Assembly: GCA_013420905.1 (NCBI GenBank)
Contig: JAAXNY010000011.1
Coordinates: 2,170,001 to 2,234,000 of the forward strand
Length of the DNA stretch: 64,000 nucleotides
Direction: 5' to 3'
Origin: Collybia mongolica
Lineage: Eukaryota; Basidiomycota; Agaricomycetes; Agaricales; Clitocybaceae
Part shown: piece after piece, positions 1-11,900 of the stretch
How the letters are laid out: every line of letters begins with the position of its first letter
How positions within the stretch are numbered: position 1 is the stretch's first letter
The notes under the pieces: model-generated
Told to the model about the DNA's origin: nothing
Databases searched by the model: none
Seen by the model: the letters and a program-made list of their open reading frames with translations, nothing else
Made by a program: the position numbers and the translations under genes

Positions 1-461
1 GTAATGACAAGATTTAAAAGTTGGCGTACCTGTTGTGCCTAGGCTATGACACACGTTTGATGTCTGTCTTCGTTCCGACAACCCGCTGGTCACCAGACAC
101 GAGCCCTACCACCTTTCAGAAGAGGACTTAATATACATCTGGGCGCCTACTGTGAGATGTCACTGTCTGACTACCAGGAAAACATGACAGATATAGTATA
201 CTTCATGATGCCACTCTTGTAGAGGAGTGTAGAGGGCCAATACATTTGGACGTTTATAGTTAAAGGCACGTTACCAGATCCATAACTTTGTGGTTGAGCT
301 GCCCACTAATTTCATCTCTCAGGTACGGCCGTCAATCAAGGACTCAGGCACCGAATGCCCAATGGTTAGTGGTGCTCGGCGTCTCAACCTCCCCGTAATG
401 TCCTGGAATTCATATATAGGCCAGTCAAAGGCTTAGACATGGACCAGGTCCCCAGCAAAGA
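1..461. other. Upstream region of the first gene
   Basis: No gene is recognised here. The only reading frame is a 60-codon antisense one with no recognisable content. The stretch probably holds the promoter and 5' leader of the ZZ-finger gene. A second ATG at 439 lies in a different frame and closes after 18 codons, so 462 is preferred as the start of the next gene. Confidence 0.4.
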
Positions 462-1634
462 ATGGCGGGCAGCTACCAAGGTAATCAGAATCTGAACTTC
501 AATTGTGACTCCTGCAACCAACCCATCGCTCTCTTCAACCCAAGGATCCATTGTCAGGTCTGCCACGATTACGATCTATGCGCAAACTGCGCCCTCGGTG
601 ACCGCTTTAACGAGCAACACTTGGCATCTCACTCCATCCAGTTGTACAAACAGAGTGGAAGCGTGAATGGTGGACAGTCTGTACTTTCACAGACTACCAT
701 TAATTTTGCTCAAGCCCCACCTTACGTTGTGCCCCCATCATTCCCCAATCATGCTTCCTCCAATGAGCTACCTAGCTCACCTCCACCTCTGCCACCTCGA
801 CGCCCTGGTCTCTTTTCTGGAAACAGGCCCTCTTCAGGAATGACTGATCAGCGATGGCAGCCATTTTTCCTTACAGACATGACTCCTACCCCGACATTCA
901 CGACACTCCTCAATGATATATTCTCTTATCTCGATTCATCAAACACCGGATACCTCATTCCAGAAGCATATTCTCGTTTCCTCGATGATTTAGGATACGT
1001 TGGTCAAGAAAACTCATGTAAGATGAATGTCTGTCTCAGCGAGATATTTATTTATTTCCACTAACATAATATTTCCTCGCAGGGAAAGCAGGTTATATCG
1101 CCACGATAAGCATATCTGCAGAGTCGATGGCTGACAAGTCTCTCAAGAATGCGTATGATCTATTTTCCATTGACCACGTTGTTCAGCAACGCATCCAACC
1201 CACCCATGTGGATCCCACGGGAACCACTTCACTACTCCGAGGATTTTTGGGGAATGCATTCCAACTCCTCTATGCTTCAATCTCCTGGGCTTGCAGAGGG
1301 ACCTATGCCTCTCCTTACACGCAAGGGTTTTCTTGACATCACTACCATTGAGGTTCTGGGGGACCCCTCAAAAGAATGGGGTAACTTGAATCGAGTAATA
1401 AAGAAGTATAACCTTCCGCGATACAAGGGCTGGGGCGACCTCCCGAGGAGTGTGTTGCCCGATCACCCTGACCCCAGAACGCTTCAAAAGGTTGCAGCTA
1501 TTCATGAAATTGCAAAGGCGAAAGCAGCAAGAGAGTTGGCATCTGTACATGCGGGACAGATGTTGGCGGCACAAGGGAGACAGAACGCTATTGATCTGAT
1601 CAGTGGAGATACGAGGTATTATCGGTATTACTGA
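462..1634 (+). pseudogene. ZZ-type zinc-finger / DUF7514-like protein, probable frameshift
   Basis: Exon 1 (462-1017) starts MAGSYQGNQ and carries a ZZ-type zinc finger near residues 16-50, with CDSC, CQVC and CANC cysteine pairs and a terminal His. A Pro/Ser-rich linker follows, then a segment (FTTLLNDIFSYLDSS) typical of the basidiomycete DUF7514 domain. An intron at 1018-1082 (GTAAGA...CGCAG) joins cleanly in frame. The DUF7514-like part continues in one frame to about 1260 and then resumes in the +1 frame (NSSMLQSPGLAEGPMPLL, then FLDITTIEVLGDPS) to the stop at 1634. No GT-AG intron restores the phase, so one extra base near 1259-1262 is the simplest explanation: a real frameshift or a sequencing error. 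ZZ fingers usually mediate protein contacts; the cellular role is unknown. If the frameshift is real, the protein ends at 1336 without its conserved C-terminus. Confidence 0.7.
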
Positions 1635-3200
1635 TGTGAAGATTCATGCGTGATGAAGTAGGAACTCGTAACACTCACATTGCTACTCATTCCTTTCTGC
1701 CCCTTGCCACCACGTCCATCTAATTTATGATGCGCTTAACTTGTAAACATCGCGTATAGTCTCAGTGGAATAATTCTCACCCAGATTATGATCTGCTTGC
1801 GATCCGAGGATGTAACTCAGAGATCGGTCGTGGGGCCCAGGGATACTCATCATGATCCGTCTTGCTCTTACTAAACTCCTGCTGCAATCATCAAACAAGG
1901 AACCAGCTGATGGCTTATGTTGGAAGCGCCTGTGGCTGGACGTTTTCGCCGTCTACCCCCATTCTTAATAAGGTCACACTGTTCGTGCTAACAAAAAATC
2001 TGCGATGTTAAATCATGTAAGTTTGCATTTATAATCAATTCAACGACTGTTTTGTCCCAGCTTTCGGCACACAGCTTCCATTACGGCCCTCAAGGTTCGA
2101 AGTTTAATTGCGACCCCTATAGCCTACCCGCATTGTTGAATCCGACGCTGCTCGCTTCAATTTATAAACGAGCAGGAACAGCCACTTTTCCTTCCGACAC
2201 CTACTCTCTAACAATCAAACGAATCTCCTAATGACAAAAATTTCCAACTTTGATGCGTTAACATCTGGCAGTTCAACCCCAGTCCTCCCCTCTGATAGTA
2301 TGGGCTGTGCTGGCTTTATACGTCTACTCCCATCTGCCCGAACAATCGGACAAACCCTTCAGGAGTACGTCTGGCCTCGTGGTTCAGCAACAAATTCAAG
2401 TGCCCCATATCTTTGCTCTTCCGATGTTCCGGAGAATCCTAGGAAACCCTTCGATCCCACAATATCGTCGTCTCGATCTCGACTCAGCCCCCTCGTGGAT
2501 GAGGGCTCTTTGATATCACCTCAGTTGCCCAGGTCCCAAGACACCTTGAAAAAAACAAACCTCATCGTTCCATGTAGGATGACAATACATTGAAAATCCT
2601 GAGGGGGGATTAAGCGCAGTCAGATCCATCTGTGAGCGAACGAAGTGTTTATCGCTGGAGATAGCTCGAGCGGTACGAGCGGCGAGGTTGGTCAGAGCGC
2701 CATTGTTACAAAGGTACTGGGCCAATGACATGTGTGTCCTCCGTTGCTGTACATGTTGCAATCTTCATGTATATTCGTTTTGTCGATGTACTGAGCTAGG
2801 CGTCGCCTCCTGAATGGCAGTGAGGCCTGATGACTTTTGCCAGGAAATCCACACTTTCGGATTTCGGTTTAAAATAAACCGGACCGTCGGGATGATTGAA
2901 GGAACAAGGCTGTCATGACAAATCATGATAAACATTCAAATGCCACGGTCTTTCAAGAATGCGCCGCAGTATTATTTTGTGGCGATACATACCAGGCTTT
3001 ACTTCTTTCTCCAACAAGACAATATCAAGCCACACCTATTGATAAATAGTCTCAGGTATGGCCTGATGTAAAAAGTTCGCGAGATCACTTAGTAGGAATT
3101 GTCGCTACCACGACTGTCACCGCGCGTGCCCACAACGTGCCCCGCACCGTCCCTTTCTGATATATTTGCTCCACCTCGCGGCCCACGCCTCCAAACTACC
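1635..3200. other. Intergenic region with a weak ORF
   Basis: About 1.6 kb without a convincing gene. A promoter-like stretch (TTTATAAA near 2160, then a pyrimidine-rich leader) precedes a 120-codon frame at 2231-2593. An overlapping 68-codon frame (2307-2513) and an antisense frame (2516-2761) have protein-like composition but no recognised family. This could be a decayed gene. Nothing else stands out. Confidence 0.3.
2231..2593 (+). CDS. Hypothetical small protein (doubtful)
   Basis: A 120-residue open frame beginning MTKISNFDALTSG, rich in Ser, Pro and Arg. It has no signal peptide, membrane segment or family motif that I recognise. Support comes only from position: a TATA-like element about 65 bp upstream, a CT-rich leader and an ATG in a reasonable context (CTCCTAATG). 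A second frame (2307-2513) overlaps it and could equally be the coding one if an intron is present. It may be a degenerate gene or chance. Confidence 0.2.
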   Translation: MTKISNFDALTSGSSTPVLPSDSMGCAGFIRLLPSARTIGQTLQEYVWPRGSATNSSAPYLCSSDVPENPRKPFDPTISSSRSRLSPLVDEGSLISPQLPRSQDTLKKTNLIVPCRMTIH

Positions 3201-4481
3201 ATGCCCCCAATTAGCGACTCCTGGCCAGATGTCAATGCCTCATTGAACGCTCTGGAGCCTGACTATGCAGACAGAATCATCTCAATAGTATCCTTTCTCC
3301 AACCTCGCTTCACACAGATAGCCCACTACGCATCGTCCCTGCACCCCATAAACCTGCCCTGTCGAATCGTCACCGATCGATATACATGGGGGCAGTCCTT
3401 CGCCGTCTTCGAAGTCTTATTCAATGACGGACTCTCCTGGATAATTCGCTTTGGAATGCGCCCCATGGACGTCTACTTCAACACTGCGGCGCAGCTTGAG
3501 CGAAAGATCCTTAACGAGGTCGCTGCTTTGCGCTTGGTGCGTGAGCGGACGACGATACCGGTCCCCCACATCATCACATATCATCCCATCATCTCCCCCA
3601 CCAACCCACTGGGCCCCGATGCGCCTGCGTTTGTTCTCATGACGGCGATGACCGGGGTTACGATTGGGGAATATGGCATATCGACAGGAGGGCCTGGTGA
3701 TCCACTACAAGGTGACGAGACCAACCGGCCTATCCTCCACCGCTACCTCCGGGACATTGCAGACATCCATGTCCAGCTCAGCAGAATCACGTTCGATCGC
3801 ATAGGGTCATTTGTTCTGGGGGAGGACGGGCACGTTTCGGTCGGTCCTGGGGCAGACTATGGTCTTGGCCCATTCAGCTCAGCGAAAGAGTACTTCAAAA
3901 TCCAGGCCGATGCTTACGAGAAGCTTGCTGAAGCCGAGCTCGAAGCCTCTGAGGCGGAATCGAGTGACCCGACCGCGAGACTGAAGAGACAGTTCGTGGC
4001 AGCTCTATGGCGCGCTGCAATCATGCCCCTTCTCGATGACCGCGACGATAAGGGCCCATTTCCCATGCGCCACGGCGACCTTCATAACGAGAATATTCTT
4101 GTGGATTCCACCGGTCATATCGTGGGGGTTTTAGATTGGGATTGTGCTGGCACGGTCCCCTGGGAAGCGTTTGCTGTGCCTACATTTGAGGTGTCCGGAG
4201 ATTTTGCGGATTTAGGCGGTGGGACGAGGGAGGAACGGCTTGCCGTCCATGATCTTTTTAATCGGGCTCTAGTGGAGGCTCAAGATAAGTCAGCACTGCC
4301 TTCTGGAAGAACCTTGGCAGATCTGCACAATTCTAATGCGGGACATGTGGGGGCGTACCTTGCGTATTGGATGTTTTCTATGGCATGCGACTATGATCAG
4401 ACGGGCAGGGCCCTACATGATATCATTGGTCTGCCTGACGACATGGATCTGGCATTTCAAAGATTCGTGGCAGCAAGGTAG
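3201..4481 (+). CDS. APH-family kinase-like phosphotransferase
   Basis: A single-exon 426-residue protein of the aminoglycoside phosphotransferase (APH/choline kinase-like) superfamily. The open frame extends upstream to 3099, but the first ATG in it is at 3201 (MPPISDSWPD), which I take as the start. The kinase fold shows an N-lobe segment with ARG/Phe-rich strands (WIIRFGMRPMDVYF, near residue 90), and the Brenner-type catalytic motif HGDLHNENILVDS, with catalytic Asp and Asn, followed by the metal-binding VLDWDCAGTVPWEAFA. In filamentous fungi such proteins are numerous and of unknown substrate, and many are probably small-molecule kinases rather than resistance enzymes. It stands alone, with no linked pathway genes. 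The family call is firm; the substrate is unknown. Confidence 0.88.
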   Translation: MPPISDSWPDVNASLNALEPDYADRIISIVSFLQPRFTQIAHYASSLHPINLPCRIVTDRYTWGQSFAVFEVLFNDGLSWIIRFGMRPMDVYFNTAAQLERKILNEVAALRLVRERTTIPVPHIITYHPIISPTNPLGPDAPAFVLMTAMTGVTIGEYGISTGGPGDPLQGDETNRPILHRYLRDIADIHVQLSRITFDRIGSFVLGEDGHVSVGPGADYGLGPFSSAKEYFKIQADAYEKLAEAELEASEAESSDPTARLKRQFVAALWRAAIMPLLDDRDDKGPFPMRHGDLHNENILVDSTGHIVGVLDWDCAGTVPWEAFAVPTFEVSGDFADLGGGTREERLAVHDLFNRALVEAQDKSALPSGRTLADLHNSNAGHVGAYLAYWMFSMACDYDQTGRALHDIIGLPDDMDLAFQRFVAAR

Positions 4482-6315
4482 ATTATATTATAGAATATAA
4501 GGGACTAGACTGGTTGAACCTATGTATTTATCTTATGGATTGCTCAATATACTCATTCCTTTTTGCGCGCACGTCCTCAAACCGAATCTATGTCGTTACT
4601 TCTGTACCCACATAACTTGTCGGTGTTGACGGACGGAACATACCCAGATAATAATTCGCAATCCCCCCAGATGTGATCTACTTACGAGCGGAACGTATGG
4701 TTCTGGCAAGGCATGTATATAGAATTCAAACCATGTTAAAACGGTGTAATGTGTGATTTCCTCACATTTGACAGCCTGCTCAAGGATCGGCATAAACCTG
4801 ACCTAAAAATAGCCTTGGGGCAATTCTAAAAATACTAGTACTTGAAAATACATTAATGGGAGTCGTCATTATTAGCGGGGTCCCGTCGACGAGCTATCAA
4901 AGTCCCTGATACTCAAAGTACCTACACGCGGCTCAGATTTCGTCGGAAGGTAAGCTCTGAATATATTCGATTGTTGCTTCCACGAATATCCCCGAGACTT
5001 CCTTGCAAAATAACGAGAGAAAAGGTACGGAACTTCTCGGACGTGTGTACGCGTACCAGTTTTGTAATGCTCATCGTGGCAGAGGAAGGTCAATTGGACA
5101 GAGAACTAACACCAAATTACTACTTAGTTACGTGAGTTCGACGATCTTACTGAAGCCTTTGATGTACCATTGCTGTCATTAATACTGCGACACTACTGCC
5201 AGCTGGATAGCTTCACCCATTATTACAGTCTTTAATACAGTCTTCAATCGTGACTGAGGACGCGGAGACCTCGGTGCGAATACGGCATTGATTTACTCAG
5301 AAGATACTAGCACCTGGGCCTGGAATAAGGTTGGTGCTTCGACAAGTGTTGGGTTGAGTTAACCTTCCTAACCGCGCTTGCTCAATTGGTCGGCATATGG
5401 CCAGGTCAACTCCTGCGTTTGCACATTTGCCGAGTGCCCGTGGAAATGTTTGGTTTAAACATTGAGCGGAAAATGTCGTATCGGGTTAAAACATTCTGAA
5501 TATAATCACCCGTGTCCGACCACCGCGATGTGACGAAGGTCCACGAGGGAATGACGTCGGGGAAGGGGAGAGGGTGTTGCTTGATGATCTCGGGGTTCGG
5601 TCATATGACAAGAAATGCTGGAGGGCGTCGCTAGCGTGATATCAAACTATCTTGTCTGTGTAACCCGAAGACGCTAAAATGGTCATGGTGGTATGCGCAA
5701 AACGAAGGGTGTTGTTTGCGTTGATCCGTTATAGGCTGTAGTTCATTGGCACGGTGATTGCGCAGTAGCCTATGGGTGTCGATCGACTTCTGAACGGTTG
5801 AAGCTCCAAGGCACTGTCACATAATGGGTCAGATGAGCGAACTGACGACCATGTGGCCATCCCGTCTCCCTTCGAGGGTAGATTATACTCAGGGCTGGGC
5901 CCATATTCGGGCTCGAGGACTTTAGACTCATAGAAAATCCGGCCAAGCTTCCGGATCTTCGAGATAATTGGTGAAATCCACATACCACGGAGGTAAGGAG
6001 GGAACCGAGTGGGGGCTACGTTAACACCGCGACAGATGGCCTAGCGGGACGGGAGAATTTGGGGGGAAGCAGCCAATCATGATTACCGGTTGAACATGAA
6101 CCCGGTACAGCCGGCTTCACGTGCAAGATATCTCTTGGTCACGTGGGAGTATATATTGAAATGTCCAAGTCGGCCGCGTCGACCCTTTCAGCATTGCTCA
6201 TCGTTCACTCCAACCTCCACAACTTTTCGTCGCTGTTACCCCTGTAAATTGAATTCCTTCACGCTGTTGTATAAGCTCTACCAGACTTCATCTGATATCC
6301 TAAACAGCGCCCACG
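4482..6315. other. Long intergenic region upstream of Lon
   Basis: About 1.8 kb with only short frames on both strands (for example 5729-5988 antisense, 6090-6323 sense), none protein-like. Near the right end a CACGTG box (6140-6145) is followed by a TATATATT element (6150-6157), about 160 bp before the Lon start codon. These are plausible promoter elements for that gene. Nothing else was recognised. Confidence 0.4.
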
Positions 6316-9300
6316 ATGGCTAGTTCTCGCCTTCCAGTTCTCGCTTTGCCGCACCCTCTCGTTTTGCTGCCCGCTTCTCGTTTGACCATGCCAGTGTCGC
6401 AGCAAATCGGAGAATCGATCCTTGCGCTGATTGATGAGTCTGACACCCTGCCTGTCGTTGCAGCCATCCCAGTAACGAATCAGACGTCAAATACTGCAAC
6501 CCCCGTACTTTCGGAGTGGGGTACCGCGGCACGGGTGCTACGCCTCGTTAAACCCACTGCACGCAACCCCCGACAACCATATCTCATCTCCATTCATGGA
6601 CTCACTAGGATACGCCTCATTGCACCTACAGAGACATCGCCACCGCCTCCCGATCTGCTGGCGGACCTAACCTTGCATGACATCGAATACCCGCCAACTG
6701 AGAAGACGCCATCGAGGGAAACGGTGGATAAGTTCCGGAACTCTGCACTGAGGCTTCTAGATCGCCTGGCACGAGACTCGACGCAGCAGATTCGCAAGGA
6801 CAGCTACAGCAAAATTGCAAGCATGCTGGATGACATCACAGCTGCTCGTGCACCGTGGATGGCCGATGTCCTCATTGGCAGTATCAATGGCGAGTACCAG
6901 GATAAGCTCGGTGAGCTACGTTGTATCGTCCTCATTCGAGTATTAAATCACATGTTACAGCTGTTCTCGCCACCCCCGAAGCCGAAGCCCGACTCAAACT
7001 AGCAACTGACATCTTCCTCAAGCAAGCCTCCATTTCCGAAGTATCGAAGAAGATTGCCTCCGCTGTCGATGAATCCCTTTCCAAGCAGCAGAAAGAATTC
7101 TTCTTAAGACAACAGCTCGCTGCTATCCAACGAGAATTACACACTCTCACACGATCAAATGCATTGTCGTCTTCTTCTGTTTCTAGTGTTCCTTCGGCAA
7201 CGCCTACAGATAATGCATCGGAGCTAGATGACGATGAGCAACACGAGGCCGACGACATGGCGGATTTGAAACGTCGCATCGAGGCTATGGAAGTAGGATC
7301 TGAGGAGAGGAAGATGGGGGTGCGGGAGTGGCGGAGGCTGAAGCGGATTCCTCAGGGGAGCGTCGAGAACGGGGTCATACGAAGCTATGTGTGTGGTATT
7401 ACTGAGACTTCCATGCTGGAAACACTAACTTCTTGCAGCTTGAATGGCTAACGTCCGTCCCCTGGCCAAATTCCGCTCCCCTCCCGTCAGCGTCTTTAAG
7501 CCCACAACCCCAGCATCAAGTTCGCGATAAGACGTTCCTGACGGCAGCACGGACACAGCTCGATGCAGATCACTTTGGCCTAGAGAAGATAAAGAAACGA
7601 CTGATTGAGTATCTCGCGGTCGTCAGGCTTAAGGAGATGAATGCTGAGAAAGAGGCACGGGAGGAGGAGCGGAAGCAGCAAACCAAGCCCACAGATATGA
7701 AAGACGTTGTCGAGAAGGCTGACAGTAAGGAGAGTAAGGCGGTCATCCCCTACCGGAATCAACTGCAACCGAGCCCCCAGAGTGGCCCATCAAGGCCATC
7801 AAGGCTGGGTAAGAAGGGAGTGAAAGGCCCAATCTTACTGTATGCTTACATTACATACTCCTCTCAGCTTTCTTTCCTGACAACACTTTTTTTGCGACGA
7901 TAGCTTCGTCGGACCTCCAGGTACAGGCAAAACATCTCTCGGGCAGTCCGTTGCCAAGGCTCTCGGGCGGCCGTTCCAACGGATCTCCTTGGGAGGTGTG
8001 CGCGATGAGGCTGAGATCAGAGGTCACAGAAGAACGTACGTTGCTAGCGGGCCGGGCCTAATTGTCCAGGCGCTCAGGAAAGCCGGAAGAGGCGACGCTG
8101 TCATGCTCTTGTGCGTACGAACAGATTTTGGGAACTATTCAATATTTGTCTAAGCGACTTTGTAATACAGAGATGAGATTGATAAAGTTGGCCAGAGTAA
8201 CTTCCATGGAGACCCTGGTGCAGCCTTATTGGAGGTTTTGGATCCGGAGCAAAATCATACATTCAACGTGGGCCATCTGTTCGTAGCTCCAATGTGCTGT
8301 CTGACATTTCTCTATAATTAGGATCATTATATCAACGTTCCTATCGACTTGAGTCAAGTGCTGTTCATATGCACTGCCAACTCTCTCGAAACCATTTCTG
8401 CACCCCTTCTTGACCGCTGTGAGATCATCCAACTTTCAGGTTAGTTTTGTTTATAGTTCTGCAGCGATTTAAGGTCGACCTTCCATGGAATAGGTTACAC
8501 CTACGATGAGAAGATGCACATTGCACGCCGGTTCCTTCTTCCCAAGCAGCTACAGGCGAACGGACTCGAGGACGCACACATAACCATCACAGAGCCGGCG
8601 CTCCTACATATTGCTACGCGGTATACACGCGAGGCAGGGGTGCGTAGCCTCGAGCGTGCGATTGGAGGAGTTGTTCGATACAAGGCAGTCGAATGGGCGG
8701 AATTCGTTGATGGAGGCGGATCAGAGGGAACGGCTGACGGTGTCGGGAAAACCCTCACGGACGGGACCGGGGATGGTGCAATGGTTGTCGTGGACGGGAA
8801 AACTAGACGGGGTTACCGGAGAGTGGTGGAGGAGCATGAAATTGAGAAGATTTTAGGGATTGCAAGGTGGGACGGGGAGGAAAGGGAGAGGGAGGAGCGG
8901 AGAGGAGTCGTATATGGTTTGGTCGTCATGGGGCAGGGTGAAGGAGGAATATTACCCGTGGAGACAATTGCAGTTCCTGGAACCGGGAGGCTGAAGTTGA
9001 CAGGAAGTCTGGGCGACGTACGTTTCTTTTCTATGACACGCATATATTCCTTTCTCACTCATTGTGCATTGTGTGCAGGTCATCAAAGAGAGTGGAGAGC
9101 TTGCTTTAAGCTGGGTCAAAACGCATGCGTATGATTTGTGTATCACCAACTCCCGGGCCCAAGATCCTCTGAAAGTACCAGACCTGATCGATATTCATCT
9201 GCATCTACCCTCTGGCGCGCAGAAGAAGGATGGGCCAAGTGCTGGTATTGCAATGGTCTGTAGTCCTTTCGTTAAAAATATGAATGTCGTTAACATCCTA

Positions 9301-9741
9301 TTTGTAGACATGCGCATTTGTATCTTTATTGACGGGCGCCTGTGTACCGACGAATATTGCTATGACTGGAGAGGTAACGTCTAACACCCTATGTTTGTCT
9401 GCTATGAGGCTAAAATCCAAACGTATCCAGATTACTCTCCGGGGACGTGTTACTCCAGTTGGTGGAATCAAGGAAAAGGTATGCATACATTCCACTGACT
9501 TGGTCGTAGTCACCTCATAATCATTTGTTTCCAGGTCCTAGGTGCTCACCGCGCACAGGTGACGAAAGTCATTCTCCCTTGGGCGAATCGAAAGGATGTA
9601 GAGCACGATATTGCACTAGAGATCCGCAACGAAATGGAGTTTGTATTCGTGCGCACTGTACAGGAGGCTCTTGAAGCCGCCTTTGGGAAGAATACGCTTG
9701 GCTGGAGAAGAGATACTGTCCTTCTGGAAAGCAGGCTGTAA
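6316..9741 (+). CDS. Peroxisomal Lon protease homolog
   Basis: ATP-dependent serine protease of the Lon family that degrades unfolded or oxidised peroxisomal matrix proteins. Eleven exons fit in frame: 6316-6910, 6961-7388, 7439-7839, 7904-8110, 8171-8267, 8322-8439, 8494-9017, 9079-9255, 9308-9373, 9431-9478, 9535-9741 (955 residues). The LON substrate-binding domain occupies the N-terminus ([17 protein letters not shown]). The AAA+ module has Walker A GPPGTGKT (about 478-485), Walker B VMLLDEIDKVG and a sensor region ([11 protein letters not shown]). The protease domain has the catalytic Ser in [10 protein letters not shown] (about 844) and Lys in PVGGIKEKV (about 885). There is no mitochondrial presequence and the chain ends in Ser-Arg-Leu, a canonical PTS1 signal. 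This separates it from mitochondrial Pim1/LONP1. Upstream CACGTG and TATA-like elements are present. All catalytic residues are intact. Confidence 0.95.
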
Positions 9742-10155
9742 CGTAGTGTATGATGTTCCAGCATCATTATTCTTTGCCCGCTATCCCCTGCTACTGTATT
9801 CTCTTTGCTCGGTTCTACTGTAAATGTTTTCCTGTCTTTTGTGTGTGTAAACCCCTCCCCCCTTTTTTTTCGATTATTTCTCAATATATTGTGTTAGTCA
9901 AGGCAAGGTAGTTATTATGCAAAAGCGCAAATTCGAAGATTAAGAATAAAGTTGCAACCTGCACACAGGAAACTATGACGGCTAGAATTTAACACATACT
10001 ATCTTGTACTAAGACAGTTACATCACAAGAGAACATATCACCAACTAGCAAAAGTACATTTTTTTTGTCTTTTGTGAATTTTTGCAAAAGTAAGAGGAGA
10101 AAAAGGCATAGATCATTGATTCGTTTCAATAGGTGTGAATGTCAGCAGCTGTGAT
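9742..10155. other. Intergenic region between convergent genes
   Basis: This holds the 3' end of the Lon transcript, including a T-rich stretch near 9863-9870 and AT-rich sequence with possible polyadenylation signals (AATAAA near 9945). No reading frame of note was found apart from an antisense shadow of the last Lon exon. Confidence 0.4.
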
Positions 10156-11900
10156 TCACTCGGGCCCAGGGGTCATGCCTAGGGGGAGATCATGGCCCTC
10201 ACCATTCCCCTTTCCCGGAGGAGGAAGAAGTTCGGTGTGGCTTTCTCCCTCACGATTGGTGCGGATGATTTTGAAATAGCAGTCGTTATTGATGCTGTGG
10301 CCCACGAGGCACATGGTGCCCGAAAGGTTATTCAAGTGGCGGTTATTTTCGAAGCCCTATAAAACCTGTCAGGTAGACGATATTGATAATGCGGTTCACA
10401 TACAATACAGGAGTGGGTGAGAAACCTAAGAAATATGTGAAAGTGTTAGTTTAAATTAATGCATAGAGGCAAGTTAAACACATACTTCCGTCCTTTGGCT
10501 AGATTAGATGATAAAGGTCATTCTGAAGCTCGGTAGATACAACTGAGCACCTACTTCCTATCATTGATTTGTCGGAAAACCCATAGTCCTTTTTAGAGTT
10601 CATGAGTTAAACATGTATTGATTTACGAACATGAATAATTCCACCTGAAGATAGACTGAGTGACCGGTCCTTGCTGTCTTCATGCGTTCAATGGAAACTT
10701 TCTCTCCTGGACCAACGCTGTAGGGTTGGCACGGGTCAATTGTGAAATAATTGGTAACAATGGAATCGTATACATAACGCTCCAAGCGTTTTTGAGCTCG
10801 TATGTGGCCTCCTTGACCTCAGGCTTCCGGGAATCGGGCGAGATGGTGATAGAAACTTCAGACCCTCCAACCCCTAGAACCATAATACTTTGATCCAAGG
10901 GGATGACAGCTGTCCTAGATGTTAACGTTGAACGTATGAACAAGATGGGTTGAACTACCGTGAGTGGAAATTGAAAGGCTTGTACACATCGTCTTTGTCC
11001 ATGTCTCAGTCCAGTCTATGGGCCCGACAACTACATCACCTTGAGAGTTGTCATAGGACCACACAGTCGTGGAACTCTCGACCGTGTCCTTGGACTCGCA
11101 ATCGGTGCGAGGGTTACCCTTGAGGACGTTATAAGAGTACCAGCTATAGAGTGAACGTGTAAGCTTCATATTCTATCTAGAATTAGCGTAAGCTAGATAC
11201 CCGATATCTGCGGCAAAGCCAGTGTTCAGAGCCATGTCATCGAGACCGTCCATGGTTCCACCACGAAGAGCATTGAGTTTCGCATAAACCTGTTCTTTAG
11301 ACCAGCCGAGGTTGGACAAATTGTGCCAAGAAGTGAGCGGTCCAGACATGATGTAGGAAGTATTAGTGAATGGGGAAGAAAATGGGGGGGCTTGAGTAGC
11401 GACATCCTCATCCTTTAAAGCGTCCCAGATTGGATGTTGTGGCAAAGGAACCAAATTGCTGGGTTCAATAGCGGGAGTCTTGCTGATTACAGGATACTTC
11501 CCTGAGGAGAATTGCCAAACATCGACGGCCTTCTTAACGCTACAAATCTACGATCAATGGAGTTGGTTTGCAAACTGAATAGGATCAATACATTTGCGAC
11601 GTACACTGTTCGCCCCCAGACAACTTTAGGTAATGACAGGTCTCGATAGTTGACGCTGGTAGAACGCCACAGTCAATACTAAGACCTAAGGTGTGACGGA
11701 GAGCAAGCTGTAAATGGACCAACAAAGACACGACCGCAGCATGAGTATATTAGGGTCATGCACGAGGACACCATTATTCCCTCTAGATCGGTTGTGGAAC
11801 TCAAGAAGGGTCCAATATAGTCCACGCATAGGTCACTGGGCAAATCTTTTGAAGGCGAAAACGATTAGGATGTAATGTATTTACAGTTCATCTGTCAAAA
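10156..11900 (-). pseudogene. Unrecognised multi-exon gene, probably degenerate
   Basis: Several minus-strand segments look coding. The C-terminal exon (about 10356 down to the TGA at 10156) opens GFENNRHLNNLSGTMC. An exon near 10600-10915 carries a Ser/Thr-rich strand-like segment. Another (11169-10915) begins MKLTRSLYSWYSYNVL. One at about 11548-11176 includes SYIMSGPLTSWHNLSNLGW. Upstream exons lie near 11590-11710 and 11760-11860, each bordered by plausible acceptors. I do not recognise the family. The pieces cannot be joined cleanly: a TAG at 11173-11175 sits in frame between two coding-looking segments, with no intron of normal size available. The reading frame also changes around the T-run at 10789-10793. 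This suggests a gene broken by a nonsense codon and an indel, or badly mis-split exons. The function is unknown and the true 5' end is undefined. Confidence 0.4.

Noticed and set aside
384..566. 60-codon antisense frame over the first gene start
   Set aside because: Shadow of the ZZ-finger exon; no protein-like features.
1208..1297. An intron (GTGGAT...TTGCAG) that might remove the frameshift in the ZZ/DUF7514 gene
   Set aside because: The phase does not fit the downstream frame and it would delete family-like sequence on both sides.
5729..5988. Two overlapping antisense frames upstream of Lon
   Set aside because: No ATG context, introns or family features; composition looks random.
6932..7279. 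115-codon antisense frame within the Lon gene
   Set aside because: Lies opposite conserved Lon coding sequence; a codon-bias shadow.
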